Source of the DNA: Labrys monachus
GTDB lineage: Bacteria > Pseudomonadota > Alphaproteobacteria > Rhizobiales > Labraceae
Direction: 5' to 3'
Assembly (NCBI RefSeq): GCF_030814655.1
Contig: NZ_JAUSVK010000001.1
Location: 1,383,501-1,447,500 of the forward strand
DNA: 64,000 nucleotides
Numbering within the stretch: position 1 is the stretch's first letter; every line of letters begins with the position of its first letter. Under the pieces are notes generated by a model, which made no database searches, was not told where the DNA came from, and worked only from the letters and a program-made list of their open reading frames with translations. Both the position numbers and the translations under genes were made by a program. This document shows positions 8,556-17,961 of this stretch, piece after piece.

Positions 8556-9872
8556 TCACTGGGTCTGCGATGGGGCGCCCTGCGTGTCCGCCGGCTGTCC
8601 GGCCTGCGGGATCGCCGCGCCCGACGAAGCGCCCGGCAAGGGCATCGGGATGGTGACGCGCACGACGTCGCCCGGCTGCACGGCGGTGCCTTCGTCGGCC
8701 TGCAGGCGGGATGTGTGGCCGTCGGCGGCGCGCACGATGGTATAGGTGGGAGGCGCCGAGATCTGCTGGGTGGCGTCGCTGCGGCCGGTGGCGATCGCCT
8801 CCTGGATCAGGCCGCGCGCGGTCGCGATCTTGGCGGCATCCTGCTCGATGGCGGCCGCGGTGTCGCGCAGGCTGCCTTCGATTTCGGTCTTGCGGGACTG
8901 CTGGAGATCGATGCCTTCCCGCTCGGCCTTGGACATTTCCTGCTGCGCGCGGATGCGCTGCGTCGCATTGTCGACGACGGCGGCCTGGGCGTCGGACACG
9001 CTGCTCTGGAGCGCGAACTGGCGCGAGCTGAGGGCCAGGCCCTGATTGACCAGGCCGCTGATGCTCTTCAGCTCGCGCATGGCGTTGTCGAGCTGCTGGT
9101 CTTCGGCGGTCTTCTTTTCATCCAGCGAGGCGATTTCCTTGGTGTAGAGGTCCTTCAGGCCGGCGATGGCGGTGAGCTGGGCCTTGAGCTGGTCACGGCG
9201 GGCCGCCATGATCGTCTGCTCGGCGGCGATCAGCGCCGGGCCGTCCGGGCTGCCCTTGAGCGCGTCCGGCACGGCGATCGTCGTCGCGCCGGCCTGTTCC
9301 GCTTCGAGGCGCGCCTTGCGGGCGAGCATGCGGCGCAGATCGAGATTGGCGTTGTCGAGATCGCCCTGCGCGTTGATGGTGTCGCGGCCGAGGCGCATGT
9401 TGGCGACGTCGGGCGGACGAAAGAAACCGCCGGCGATGCTGACCGCCTGCAGGACGCTGAGGTCCGGGCGGTAGCTGTACTCGCCGGGCTTATCGACGTC
9501 GCCGAGCACATAGATCGGGCGGAACTGGACGACCTCCACCGACGTGCTCGGCTGGATCAGCAGATTGGCCCGCGTCTTGACGAGATCCGAGATGGCGGTC
9601 GCCAATTCGCCAGGGGTCTTGCCGCGGGCGGGGACGTTGCCGATCAGCGGCAGGGAGATCGCGCCGTCGGCGCCGACCGAGTAGTCGCCCGTCAGCTCGA
9701 TCCATTCATAGAGCTGCTTCTCGCCGGCCTGCCAGTCCACCACCTTGATGCGGACCTTGTCCTGCGCGCCGAGGCGATAATCCTCGGCCCAGGCGGGAAG
9801 GGCGGCGCCGAGACAGGACGCGGCCAGCAAGGCGACGGCGGCGAGACGTTTCAGGATCGATGGATTTTGCAT
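8556..9872 (-). CDS. Polysaccharide export outer-membrane protein (ExoF-like)
   Basis: A 438-residue periplasmic/outer-membrane export protein. A signal peptide ends near AWA-ED (residues 28-30), then comes a polysaccharide-export domain (about 31-115) and an SLBB-type segment beginning RPIYVLGDVDKPGEYSY. The long Gln/Ala/Lys-rich middle (about 190-390) is predicted coiled coil, as in ExoF of succinoglycan systems. A cysteine in the signal region (LAASC) does not make a good lipobox. The ATG overlaps the flippase stop (TGATG, 9870-9874), which sets the start. The C-terminus is Pro/Gln-rich. Confidence 0.85.
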   Translation of the reverse strand: MQNPSILKRLAAVALLAASCLGAALPAWAEDYRLGAQDKVRIKVVDWQAGEKQLYEWIELTGDYSVGADGAISLPLIGNVPARGKTPGELATAISDLVKTRANLLIQPSTSVEVVQFRPIYVLGDVDKPGEYSYRPDLSVLQAVSIAGGFFRPPDVANMRLGRDTINAQGDLDNANLDLRRMLARKARLEAEQAGATTIAVPDALKGSPDGPALIAAEQTIMAARRDQLKAQLTAIAGLKDLYTKEIASLDEKKTAEDQQLDNAMRELKSISGLVNQGLALSSRQFALQSSVSDAQAAVVDNATQRIRAQQEMSKAEREGIDLQQSRKTEIEGSLRDTAAAIEQDAAKIATARGLIQEAIATGRSDATQQISAPPTYTIVRAADGHTSRLQADEGTAVQPGDVVRVTIPMPLPGASSGAAIPQAGQPADTQGAPSQTQ

Positions 9873-11437
9873 CAGGCCTCCACATAGGCAATGACGGCGC
9901 GAGCGGGGCGCCGCATCGCGGACGGCAGCATTCCCGCCACCCCGCGCAGGATCACGAGATCGTCGGGCGGGAGCGGCCGCAGATATTTGAGGCCCACGAC
10001 ATAGACGGCCGCGGCCACGGGTATGGCGACGAAAAGGGAAAGCGGTCCGCCGATGGCGGCCACGCATATGCCGGCGCACAGGGAGGAGAGCGCCGAAGCG
10101 GCGAAGAGGCGCCCGAGTGCCGCGAAAGGCAGCGGGCATTTCAGACGGCGTACCACGAACCAGCATCCGATCGCGACCATGGTGAGCTGGATGAAGGCGC
10201 GCCCGGCCGCGGCGCCGAGGATGCCGAAGACAGGCACGAGGAAGAAGCCAGCGAGCACGGCGAGCACGCCGCCGAAGAGCGAGGTCGCGAAGATGAAATC
10301 GCTGCGTTCCATGGCGTAGAGCAGGTTGGTCGAGATCACCGTGGAGGCGGTGATCGCCGCCGCGCTGACCAGGATGATACCGGCGGGCACCGCCTCGGTG
10401 AAGGCATGCCCGTAGAGCAGCGGCAGCAGGACGGGCATGATCGCCACCATGCCGAGGCAGGACGGGAAGATCAGCAGGGCGAGGAGGCGGGTTCCGGTGG
10501 CGCAGGCCTCCTTCATGGCGTCGAGCTCGCCTCGTCCGTGCTGTTCGGAAAAATGCGCCAGCACGCCCGTGGTCAGCATGATTGGCCCCTGCGTGGCGAA
10601 GCTCGACAGGGCCATGGCGACGGTGAAGATGCCGACCGCGTGCGGGCCCCAGCTGCGGGCGAGGAAGAAGATCTCGATGCGCGACCAGACGAACGCATTG
10701 GCGACGTTCGCCGCCCAGGCGAAGGTGGCATAGCGGCGAATGCGCTGGCGTAGGTCGGGATCGATTTCACCCCTGCGGCCGATGAAGCGCAGGGAGGCGA
10801 GCCCAGGCATGAGCTGGCCTGCGATATAGCCCACCAGGGCACCCGTCACGCCGGCGACCAGGCTGCCGACCGCGACGCTGGCGAGCTGCACGCCGAGCGA
10901 CAGCGTGGCGAAGCGGGCCACGGTACCGAAGGCCTGCGACCCGCGCAGATAGGCGTAGCTGTAGGTGCCCAGCACCTGCATGGCGATATAGACGGCCATC
11001 AGCGCCAGGAGTGTCCTTTCGCCGCCGAGCGGGGTCACGCCGCCGTCCTGGATGCCGACCCATTGCGTCAGCGCCGGGAAGCTCGCGACGAGGGCGACGA
11101 TCGCGACCGCCACGCCCACCGAGCAGAGAAGCACCCGGTAGAGGTAGCCCGACAGGGTCTCGGCGAGGGCATGCTCGCCCCGGCCGCGAAATTCGGGGGT
11201 GTAGCGTCCGATCGATGCCTGCATGCCGATATCGACGACCGGCGCGAGCGTCACGACGATCCAGATGATGTAGGCGACCGTGCCCGTTCCCGCGACGCCG
11301 AGCGCCCGCGCCACGATGATGCCGCACAGGAAGCTGGACAGGCTCGTGGACATTCCCGCAACGGCGCCGAGCGCCGAGTTGCGTGCAAGCCGGCCCGGCT
11401 TGGCTTTCTCGGGAACAAATTCGGTTGTGGCTGTCAA
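9872..11437 (-). CDS. Lipid-linked oligosaccharide flippase (Wzx/ExoT type)
   Basis: A 521-residue integral membrane protein with about 12-14 hydrophobic segments and the N-terminal block NSALGAVAGMSTSLSSFLCG typical of the polysaccharide transporter (MATE-like) family. It should move undecaprenyl-linked repeat units to the periplasmic face for polymerisation. It is the first gene of a two-gene unit with the export protein. Transcription probably starts in the AT-rich region just upstream, divergent from the GH16 gene. Confidence 0.85.
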   Translation of the reverse strand: MTATTEFVPEKAKPGRLARNSALGAVAGMSTSLSSFLCGIIVARALGVAGTGTVAYIIWIVVTLAPVVDIGMQASIGRYTPEFRGRGEHALAETLSGYLYRVLLCSVGVAVAIVALVASFPALTQWVGIQDGGVTPLGGERTLLALMAVYIAMQVLGTYSYAYLRGSQAFGTVARFATLSLGVQLASVAVGSLVAGVTGALVGYIAGQLMPGLASLRFIGRRGEIDPDLRQRIRRYATFAWAANVANAFVWSRIEIFFLARSWGPHAVGIFTVAMALSSFATQGPIMLTTGVLAHFSEQHGRGELDAMKEACATGTRLLALLIFPSCLGMVAIMPVLLPLLYGHAFTEAVPAGIILVSAAAITASTVISTNLLYAMERSDFIFATSLFGGVLAVLAGFFLVPVFGILGAAAGRAFIQLTMVAIGCWFVVRRLKCPLPFAALGRLFAASALSSLCAGICVAAIGGPLSLFVAIPVAAAVYVVGLKYLRPLPPDDLVILRGVAGMLPSAMRRPARAVIAYVEA

Positions 11438-11682
11438 GTTACGACGGCGCTCCTGTTGCGTCTCTCATTTCGAGAATAGAACGAATCTAAAACGTAAAGT
11501 TTCCAAGGCAGATAAAGTTATCGTGAGCGTATATTGTGTCAATATTGTATAGAATATTAACGACTCAAGGAGGAATTGACGAATTTTCTTGATGTTGGAA
11601 CATAATATCGTCAACTTCTCTTGAAACTATTCATGGGTGTCGAAATCGGCGGCGACACGCCGCTCAACCGAAGGACATCCAA
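11438..11682. promoter_or_regulatory. AT-rich divergent control region, flippase / GH16 glucanase
   Basis: This 245-base gap separates divergent genes and is strikingly AT-rich between 11480 and 11630 in an otherwise GC-rich locus. It contains stretches such as GTGTCAATATTGTATAG near 11535. AT-rich intergenic DNA in rhizobial exo loci is often bound by MucR/Ros-type regulators. Which regulator acts here is inference. A good Shine-Dalgarno is not obvious for either gene. Confidence 0.5.
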
Positions 11683-12480
11683 ATGCGCAGACTGCCCGGC
11701 TTGATATTCATGACTGGCATGGCCTTTATTCTGGCAGGGCCGGTCCGGGCCGCCGAAGGCGACAGTCTTGATCTTTCGCAGTACAAGGTGACATTCGACG
11801 AGCCGTTCGACAGCCTCAGCGTTTCTCCCTGGGGACCGGGAACACGCTGGATCGCCCATATTCCCTGGAACGGCGCCTTCGGCGACGCGAAGTTCGTCGA
11901 TCCCCGTCCGGGCTTCCCCTTCGCCGTCAAGGACGGCATCCTCAGCATCGAGATGCGCAAGGGTGACGGTCCGAAATGGCTTTCCGGCCTGCTCGCCTCC
12001 GTCGACGCCAAGGGCCAGGGCTTCTCCCAGCAATACGGCTATTTCGAGATGAGGGCCAAGCTTCCGGGAGGCCCGGGCGTGTGGCCGGGCTTCTGGCTGA
12101 TCGGCCTCGACCGCTCGAGCCATACCTCCGAGATCGACGTGATGGAGCATTACGGTTCGATGCCGGACAAATACACGGCGTCGGTGCATGTCTGGGATCG
12201 GAAGAATCCGAAGCAGAGCGTGTCCGATCACCAGCGGGTGCCGGTGCCGGAAGGCTCGCTCTATCAGGACTTCCACACCTATGGCGTCAGCGTCGACGCG
12301 ACGACCATCCGCTTCTACTTCGATCGCAAGCAGGTGTGGGAGAAGCCGACCCCGCCGGAATTCCGCCAGCCCTTCTATATTCTCGTCGATCTGAGCTGCG
12401 GTGCGGGCTGGCCCACGGCCGGCATGCCGGACCCCTCGGTGATGTATGTCGACTATGTGAGGGCCTACGCGGCCAAATGA
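11683..12480 (+). CDS. Secreted GH16 beta-glucanase (ExoK-like)
   Basis: A 265-residue glycoside hydrolase family 16 enzyme with an N-terminal signal peptide (cleavage near VRA-AEG, residue 23). The active site follows the E-x-D-x-x-E pattern: Glu150 (nucleophile), Asp152 and Glu155 (acid/base) in SEIDVMEH. In exopolysaccharide loci such enzymes trim beta-linked polymer outside the cell, as ExoK does with succinoglycan. It is the only locus gene transcribed rightwards between the two minus-strand blocks. Confidence 0.9.
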   Translation: MRRLPGLIFMTGMAFILAGPVRAAEGDSLDLSQYKVTFDEPFDSLSVSPWGPGTRWIAHIPWNGAFGDAKFVDPRPGFPFAVKDGILSIEMRKGDGPKWLSGLLASVDAKGQGFSQQYGYFEMRAKLPGGPGVWPGFWLIGLDRSSHTSEIDVMEHYGSMPDKYTASVHVWDRKNPKQSVSDHQRVPVPEGSLYQDFHTYGVSVDATTIRFYFDRKQVWEKPTPPEFRQPFYILVDLSCGAGWPTAGMPDPSVMYVDYVRAYAAK

Positions 12481-12554
12481 TCGCGGGCATGCCGATCGCA
12501 GGCCTGACGGCATTCGGCCGCTGACCGCGGCCGGATGCCACCGGCGCAGGGCGA

Positions 12555-13682
12555 TCACGACAGGACGCTCCCGACCACGGACAGGAAGGCGTCGACCTGG
12601 CTGTCGAGATCGATGGCGGCACGCCTGGAATAGGCGAGGGCGGCGGCGGACTTCTCCGCGTGGCAATCGCCCTCCTGCCACAGCTGGCGCAACGCCTCGG
12701 CCCAGATGGCGGCCGGGGCGTCATGGGGCAGGATGGTGCCGCCGGGGCCGACGGCCTCGGGCAGGCCGCCGCGATTGCTGGCGAGGACCGGAATGCCGCT
12801 ATATTGTGCTTCGGAGGCGACGCGGCCCCATGTCTCGGCCTGCCACTGGCTCGGCACCAGCAGGACGCGCGTATCGCTGTAGACCGGCCGCATGTCCGAG
12901 GCGCGTTCCATCAGCGTGACGTTCGGAAGCTGCGCGACGCGCCGCTTGAGCGCCATCAGCTCGCGCGGAGAGAGCGGCCAGCCCTTGACGAAGCGGAACG
13001 GGATCTCCGGGCACAATTCGGCCAGCGACAGCGCGAGTTCGACGCCCTTGACCGGCACCGGATTGATGAAGGTGACCGAACGGCCGACGGCCGCCGTCCT
13101 GTAGCGCTCCGGCCGGAAGACCGGCGGAATGATGTGCGCCTTGATGCCGAAGCGGGCCTCGAGCAGCCTCGCGGTGAACTCCGAATTGGCGATATAGGCC
13201 TGGAAGGGCAGGTCGGCGGCCTCGCCTTGCCAGCGCACCTTGCCCTCGACGAATTCCAGGCCGTGCAGATAGGCGATCGAAGGGATGCCGCGCTCCCGGA
13301 AGGCCTTGCCGAGCCTGACCATGTTGCCGTTCTGGACGATGGCGACCTGCGGCAGGGGCAGGCCCTTGAGATCCGTCCACGGGCGGAGGGAGCGATGCAC
13401 GGGATAGCCTAGCTTCCCGTCGGTCCACAATTGCGCGCCGCGCAGGCGGTTGGCGACGGCACGGAATGCGCCGAAGCTGTCGCGCAGCGACAGCTTGCAC
13501 AGCACCGAGGCCGGATAGCCCCTGGCGATGACTTCCTGCGCCAATTCGTGGGTGTTGACCTCGACGCCGCCATAGGCCTGCGGAATATGCAGCGTGCCGG
13601 TCACGAATAGGAGCTTGGTGCCGGCCGCCGCCTGCGCCGCGACCGGAGCAGTGGCGTCGTTCAGGATCATGGTGTCGCTCAT
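12555..13682 (-). CDS. Glycosyltransferase, GT4 family
   Basis: A 375-residue GT-B glycosyltransferase. The N-terminal Gly-rich loop LHIPQAYGGVEVNTHELAQ and the C-terminal donor-site region SEAQYSGIPVLASNRGGLPE are characteristic. It should add one sugar to the lipid-linked repeat unit in the cytoplasm; donor and linkage are unknown. The ATG overlaps the stop of the preceding glycosyltransferase (ATGA, 13679-13682), arguing for this start over longer in-frame extensions. It is the last gene of the minus-strand operon. Confidence 0.88.
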   Translation of the reverse strand: MSDTMILNDATAPVAAQAAAGTKLLFVTGTLHIPQAYGGVEVNTHELAQEVIARGYPASVLCKLSLRDSFGAFRAVANRLRGAQLWTDGKLGYPVHRSLRPWTDLKGLPLPQVAIVQNGNMVRLGKAFRERGIPSIAYLHGLEFVEGKVRWQGEAADLPFQAYIANSEFTARLLEARFGIKAHIIPPVFRPERYRTAAVGRSVTFINPVPVKGVELALSLAELCPEIPFRFVKGWPLSPRELMALKRRVAQLPNVTLMERASDMRPVYSDTRVLLVPSQWQAETWGRVASEAQYSGIPVLASNRGGLPEAVGPGGTILPHDAPAAIWAEALRQLWQEGDCHAEKSAAALAYSRRAAIDLDSQVDAFLSVVGSVLS

Positions 13683-15001
13683 GCCGCGCTTCCCCATCTG
13701 ATGGAACGGTCCGTCGGTTCGGGGCGGCGGTTCTCGCCGGCGAGCAGGTCGGCGTAGAGGCCGAGCAGGGCGTCCGTCCATTCCGCCTGGGTCGGCGCGA
13801 GGCGGTGGGCCTCGCGATGGGCCCGCAGGCTCATCTGCGCGAGCAGGGCATCGTCCGCCGCCAGCCGCCCGAGGGCGCCGGCCAGGGCGTCGACGTCGTG
13901 GGGGTCGCAGGCGAGGCCGAAGCCGCCTTCGGTGACGTCCTGTGCGAGCATCGCATAGCTCGGCACCACGATGGGCAGGCCGCTCGTCAGCGCCTCCATG
14001 GCCACCAGGCCGAAAGGCTCGCGATAGCGGCTCGGCATGACCAGCGCCCGAACGTCCGCGATCTCCTCGACGATCTCCGCCCGCGTCTTCCAGCCCACGC
14101 GCTCGGCCTCGGGATAGTCGCTTGCCAGCATGGCATCCAGCGGACCGCCGCCGATGATCTTCAGGGGCACGCCCGCCTTGCGCGCGGCCGCCGCCAGGAG
14201 ATCGGGGCCCTTGTCCGATTCGAGCCGGCCGACGAAGACGAAGGTGCGGTTGCGCTCGGCCTCGATGCGCTGGCTGCGCCAGGGCGCGGCGGGATTGCGC
14301 AGGGCTCTGAGGCGCGCTCCGGCGAGGCCGCCGCGGGCGAGATGGGGCAGCATGCCCTCGTGCACCGCGAGAATCGTGCTGTCGCTCCGCCCCAGATCCG
14401 ACAGGAGGCGGCGAACCCCCTGCCGGGCCGAGCGCCACAGCTTGTGTGCGTAATGGCGCCGGTCGCAATTGGTGCCGAGGCAGGCGAGACTCATGGGCGC
14501 GAGGTCGCAGGGCTTCTCGGTGCGGAAGTTGAAGAAGCCGCCATTCGGACAGACGAGGAAGAAATCGTGGGCGTTGACGACGAGGCGCGGCGCCACCGGC
14601 TTCAGCGCACGGAAGATCGAGGGGGACAGCACCTTCGACCAGCCATGCAGGTGGTAGACGGTGTCGGGCGTGTCGTTGCGGGCGATCCAGGCGGCCAGGA
14701 AGCGCTCGGCGGCGCCGTTGTAGAGACCGTCCAGCGCCGCCTTCACCCGCGGTCCGCCGAGGATATGGGTGCCGCCGAGGGGCACGATCTCGAAGCGATG
14801 GCCGAGGGCGGCGGCCTGCTCGCCGCTGTCGCCGCTGATGAAGGTCACGTCGACGCCGCGCGCCTGCAGAAGCTCGGCCGAGCTCAGGGCGATGCCGGTG
14901 GCGCCGCCCCGGGCGAAGGAGGCGTCATTGATGACGACGACCCGCCCGGGCACGGCGGGCGCCCGGGTCCCGGTTTCGATGCGCTGCATCGTTTCGATCA
15001 T
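13679..15001 (-). CDS. Glycosyltransferase, GT4 family
   Basis: A 440-residue GT-B enzyme with FARGGATGIALSSAELLQARG at the N-terminus and the donor-binding block PFGLVAMEALTSGLPIVVPS near the C-terminus. FVGRLESDKGPDLL marks the start of the second Rossmann domain. Role: sugar transfer onto the exopolysaccharide repeat unit. It is 14 bases downstream of the GT2 gene and overlaps the next gene by four bases, so it belongs to the same operon. Confidence 0.88.
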   Translation of the reverse strand: MIETMQRIETGTRAPAVPGRVVVINDASFARGGATGIALSSAELLQARGVDVTFISGDSGEQAAALGHRFEIVPLGGTHILGGPRVKAALDGLYNGAAERFLAAWIARNDTPDTVYHLHGWSKVLSPSIFRALKPVAPRLVVNAHDFFLVCPNGGFFNFRTEKPCDLAPMSLACLGTNCDRRHYAHKLWRSARQGVRRLLSDLGRSDSTILAVHEGMLPHLARGGLAGARLRALRNPAAPWRSQRIEAERNRTFVFVGRLESDKGPDLLAAAARKAGVPLKIIGGGPLDAMLASDYPEAERVGWKTRAEIVEEIADVRALVMPSRYREPFGLVAMEALTSGLPIVVPSYAMLAQDVTEGGFGLACDPHDVDALAGALGRLAADDALLAQMSLRAHREAHRLAPTQAEWTDALLGLYADLLAGENRRPEPTDRSIRWGSAA

Positions 15002-15015
15002 TCTGCGAATCCCGT

Positions 15016-16059
15016 TCAGAGGGAAAGGACGCGGCCCGGGCTGAGCCGTCCGGTCAGGAGGTCGAGGAGGGCGCGGCTGTTGCCCGATATGCGGCCGCGA
15101 CGGTCGACATGCGGCTCGGGCCTGATACTGCGGACGAGATTGGCGAGGACGTTGCGGGCCGCGATGGTCAGGGCTTTGGCGGGCGAGCAGGTCCCCTTGC
15201 GCATCAGATAGAAGGGATTGGCGATCTGCGAATAGCCGAGGCGGGTGCCGGTCTGCCGGCCGCCCTTGACGCCGAGATGCACGCCGCGCGTCGCCGCCGC
15301 CTTGATGATGCGTCCGTAGCGGGCGAGCTGCCGGCTGAAGTCCACGTCCTCGAGCCAGCCATAGAGCGGCAGCTTCTCGTCGAAGCGGATGTTGTGGCGG
15401 CGCACCGGATCGAGCCGGATCGCCATGTTGCAGCCATAGCCGTTATAGACGTCTCGGACATCCTCGATGTCGTGGGGATCGCCGGCAGCGGCGTCGATGG
15501 CGGTGCGGGCGCTGGCGAAGTCGAGCCCCGGCCCGAGGATGCCGTCGGCGAGCACCCGGCCCGTCGTCATCACCACGTCGGGATAGCGGGCAAACAGGGT
15601 TTCGACGAATTCGAGATAATGCGCGTCCGGGATGAAATCATCGTCGAGAAAGACGACGATGTCGGCCGCCTCGAGGTTTTCCATCAGGTAATTGCGCTGG
15701 GTGGTGAGGCCGAGGCGCCCGATCAGGAGCCGCACGTCCGGATGGAGGTCGGCGATATTGCCGACGTCGCGCTCGGTCGGCGCGCAGACGAGGATCTCGT
15801 CGGGCCGGCGCGTCTGCGCCTTGATCTCGCCGACCGTCCGCACCACCACGTCCGGCCGGCCGATGGTGGCGAGCGCGACGGCCAGCCTCGCCGGCCGGGC
15901 CGGCGCCGGGCCTGGCTGCCCGTCGGCAGCGACGGCCTGTCCGGCCGCGGAGAGGCGGGCCGCCGGTTCGTCGGCCGTCATGAGGGAAGCGGACATGCCG
16001 GGGCTCAGGCCCGCTTCCGGCGTGAGATCGTGCGACGCGCCAGGATTGCTGCTCATCAT
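15016..16059 (-). CDS. Glycosyltransferase, GT2 family
   Basis: A 347-residue GT-A enzyme. After a disordered Ala/Pro-rich N-terminus of about 55 residues comes VALATIGRPDVVVRTVGEI, then the metal/nucleotide-sugar motif VVFLDDDFIPDA, and a later WLEDVDFSRQ that matches the ED acidic motif of GT2 enzymes. It probably adds a sugar to the repeat unit. The ATG overlaps the stop of the Wzc-like gene (16056-16059). The N-terminal extension is unusual; a start further inside is possible. Confidence 0.87.
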   Translation of the reverse strand: MMSSNPGASHDLTPEAGLSPGMSASLMTADEPAARLSAAGQAVAADGQPGPAPARPARLAVALATIGRPDVVVRTVGEIKAQTRRPDEILVCAPTERDVGNIADLHPDVRLLIGRLGLTTQRNYLMENLEAADIVVFLDDDFIPDAHYLEFVETLFARYPDVVMTTGRVLADGILGPGLDFASARTAIDAAAGDPHDIEDVRDVYNGYGCNMAIRLDPVRRHNIRFDEKLPLYGWLEDVDFSRQLARYGRIIKAAATRGVHLGVKGGRQTGTRLGYSQIANPFYLMRKGTCSPAKALTIAARNVLANLVRSIRPEPHVDRRGRISGNSRALLDLLTGRLSPGRVLSL

Positions 16060-17837
16060 TCGGTCCAGATCTTGCGGTCACGGGCGCTCATCTTGTTGAC
16101 GACGACGCCCAGGGGGTTGGCCCGGATGGCGCGCAGCGACATCGCGGCATGGGAAAGCGCGCCGGCGGAGGTCCGGCCATAGGTTGCGACGAGGACGATG
16201 CCGTCGAGGAACGGCGCGATGGCCCGTGCGTCCGGCGAGGTCGCCAGGGCCGGCAGGTCGAAGATGATGGTGTCGAAGTTCTGGCGGATGTCGTCGATGC
16301 GCAGGGCCGACTTCTCCGATCCGATGCGGTCGCCGGGCGTCGCCGCCGATTCGGCCTTGCCGATCGGCAACACGAAGAGGCCGCTGCGGGTCTGGGGAAG
16401 CACGAGGTCGGCCAGGCGGGCGCGGTCGTCGAGCACCTGCATCAGCCCCGCCTCGGCGTCCGGCGCGAAGTTCCGGCTCACGGTCGGATTTTCGAGGCTG
16501 CCGTCGACCAGCAGCGTGCGGTTGCCGGAAACGGCGTAGAGCACTGAAAGGTAGCTTGCGATCGTCGTCGCTCCTTCGCCCTTGTCGACGGAGACGATGC
16601 CGATGCAGCGCGATTTGCGGCCGATGAGGCCGGCATTGATCGAAGCCTTGATCTGGCGCAGGTCGACGGTGAGCGCGCGCTCGTTGTCGGCGGGGGATTC
16701 GGGCGTCGCGCCCTCGGCGCCGTCCGGCCCGGTCTTCTTGCGGGCCTTCTGGGCGGGGCGCCCGAGCCGGCCCACCGTGCCGAGGCAGTCGAGGCCGGTT
16801 TCCTGTTCGAGCTGGCGCGGCGAGCGCAGGCCGCGGTCCATGCTGCGGCGGGCGAAGCTCACGCCGGTGCCGATGAAGGCGCCGAACACCGCGGCGAAGA
16901 GGATGACGAGCGTCGGCTTGGGCGTCGGGGCGCTCGGCTTGGACGCTGCGGAGATGACACGCGCGTCGGCGACCGGGAAGGACACTTTCTGCACCGCCTC
17001 GGTGAATTTCTGCAGGAAGGTCTCGTAGATCTGGCGGTAGGTCTCCGAGGCGCCCTGCAGTTCGGCGAGCTTGGCGCTGGCGTCCCCGCTCGACGTCTGC
17101 GCGTCGCCCATCGCCTTGTAGTGCTCATAGGCGCGCACGGCATCGTTCGCCTGCCCGCGCAGGGCGGCGAGGCGCTGGTCGAGCCATTGGCTGCCCTTTT
17201 CCAGGGCGTCCGATTTGGCGTTCAGATCCTGCTCGATATAGGCGTCCGCAACGGCGTTGGCGATCAGGGCCGCCTTGTCCGCATCGTTGGACCGGAACGT
17301 CGCCTGGATCAGGTAGGACTGGCCGATGCGATGGGCGTCGAGACGGCCCCCGAAGACGTCGAGCGCATAGCGCATCGCCGCCTGGGCCCGCTGCTCCGGC
17401 GTGAGCGGCGGAGGTGCCGCCTTCAGCCAGGAGGTGAGATAAGAGAGGATGCCCCCGCCCGACGGCTTGAATTCGGGGTCGTCGAGCAGATGCAGCTTGT
17501 TGATGACGATGGTGGCGACCGCGTCGGACTGCACCACCTGGGCCTGGCTGTCGACCTGCGCGAAATCGAGAGGATCGGTCTGCTGGGTCGAGTTGTCGAG
17601 GATCGTGTGCGCCTTGTTGGGATCGATGATCAGGCTTGCGGTGGCCAGATAGGTCGGCGTCGCCAGAAGAACATAGGCGAGCGCCAGCACGGCGCAGACC
17701 ACCGCTCCGCCGAGGATGGCGGTGAGCGAGCCGCGCAGGAAACGCCCGACCTCGCGCAGGCTCACCGCCCGCTCGGGCTGACGCGCCGTATCCTGGACGA
17801 AGCCGACGACGCCGTTCGGGGAAACGGGATTATACAT
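16056..17837 (-). CDS. Polysaccharide co-polymerase with BY-kinase-like domain (Wzc/ExoP type)
   Basis: A 593-residue inner-membrane protein that sets chain length in Wzy-type polymerisation. A Wzz domain occupies residues about 26-330 with membrane segments near 40-60 and 308-326, and the cytoplasmic ATPase domain is about 395-593. The Walker B-like FDTIIFDLPAL (521-531) is present. The Walker A region reads VDKGEGATTIA (417-427), where the usual Lys of GKS/GKT is Ala. Walker A' is LLVDGSLENP rather than the usual Asp-x-Asp form. The C-terminus ends without a tyrosine cluster. Autokinase activity is therefore doubtful. Confidence 0.88.
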   Translation of the reverse strand: MYNPVSPNGVVGFVQDTARQPERAVSLREVGRFLRGSLTAILGGAVVCAVLALAYVLLATPTYLATASLIIDPNKAHTILDNSTQQTDPLDFAQVDSQAQVVQSDAVATIVINKLHLLDDPEFKPSGGGILSYLTSWLKAAPPPLTPEQRAQAAMRYALDVFGGRLDAHRIGQSYLIQATFRSNDADKAALIANAVADAYIEQDLNAKSDALEKGSQWLDQRLAALRGQANDAVRAYEHYKAMGDAQTSSGDASAKLAELQGASETYRQIYETFLQKFTEAVQKVSFPVADARVISAASKPSAPTPKPTLVILFAAVFGAFIGTGVSFARRSMDRGLRSPRQLEQETGLDCLGTVGRLGRPAQKARKKTGPDGAEGATPESPADNERALTVDLRQIKASINAGLIGRKSRCIGIVSVDKGEGATTIASYLSVLYAVSGNRTLLVDGSLENPTVSRNFAPDAEAGLMQVLDDRARLADLVLPQTRSGLFVLPIGKAESAATPGDRIGSEKSALRIDDIRQNFDTIIFDLPALATSPDARAIAPFLDGIVLVATYGRTSAGALSHAAMSLRAIRANPLGVVVNKMSARDRKIWTE

Positions 17838-17961
17838 CGCGTTCTCTTCCTGTCCTCGCCGGGCCGGACCTCAGAGAGGCGACGTCGGCCGGGACGTTTT
17901 CAAGGGCTGCGGGGTAGGGGGCCGGAACGAAAGGTCCGGCATGAAGGGCGGTTCTGCTCAT
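17830..17961 (-). CDS. Possible 43-residue coupled micro-protein
   Basis: A 43-codon frame fills the gap between the polymerase and co-polymerase genes. Its ATG overlaps the polymerase stop (ATGA, 17958-17961) and its TAA overlaps the first codons of the co-polymerase by 8 bases. It is Pro/Ala-rich (AGPFVPAPYPAALENVPADV) with no membrane segment or known family. It may be a real small protein, or only a coupling device that carries ribosomes to the next start. Length is too short to judge codon bias. Confidence 0.4.
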   Translation of the reverse strand: MSRTALHAGPFVPAPYPAALENVPADVASLRSGPARTGRERDV

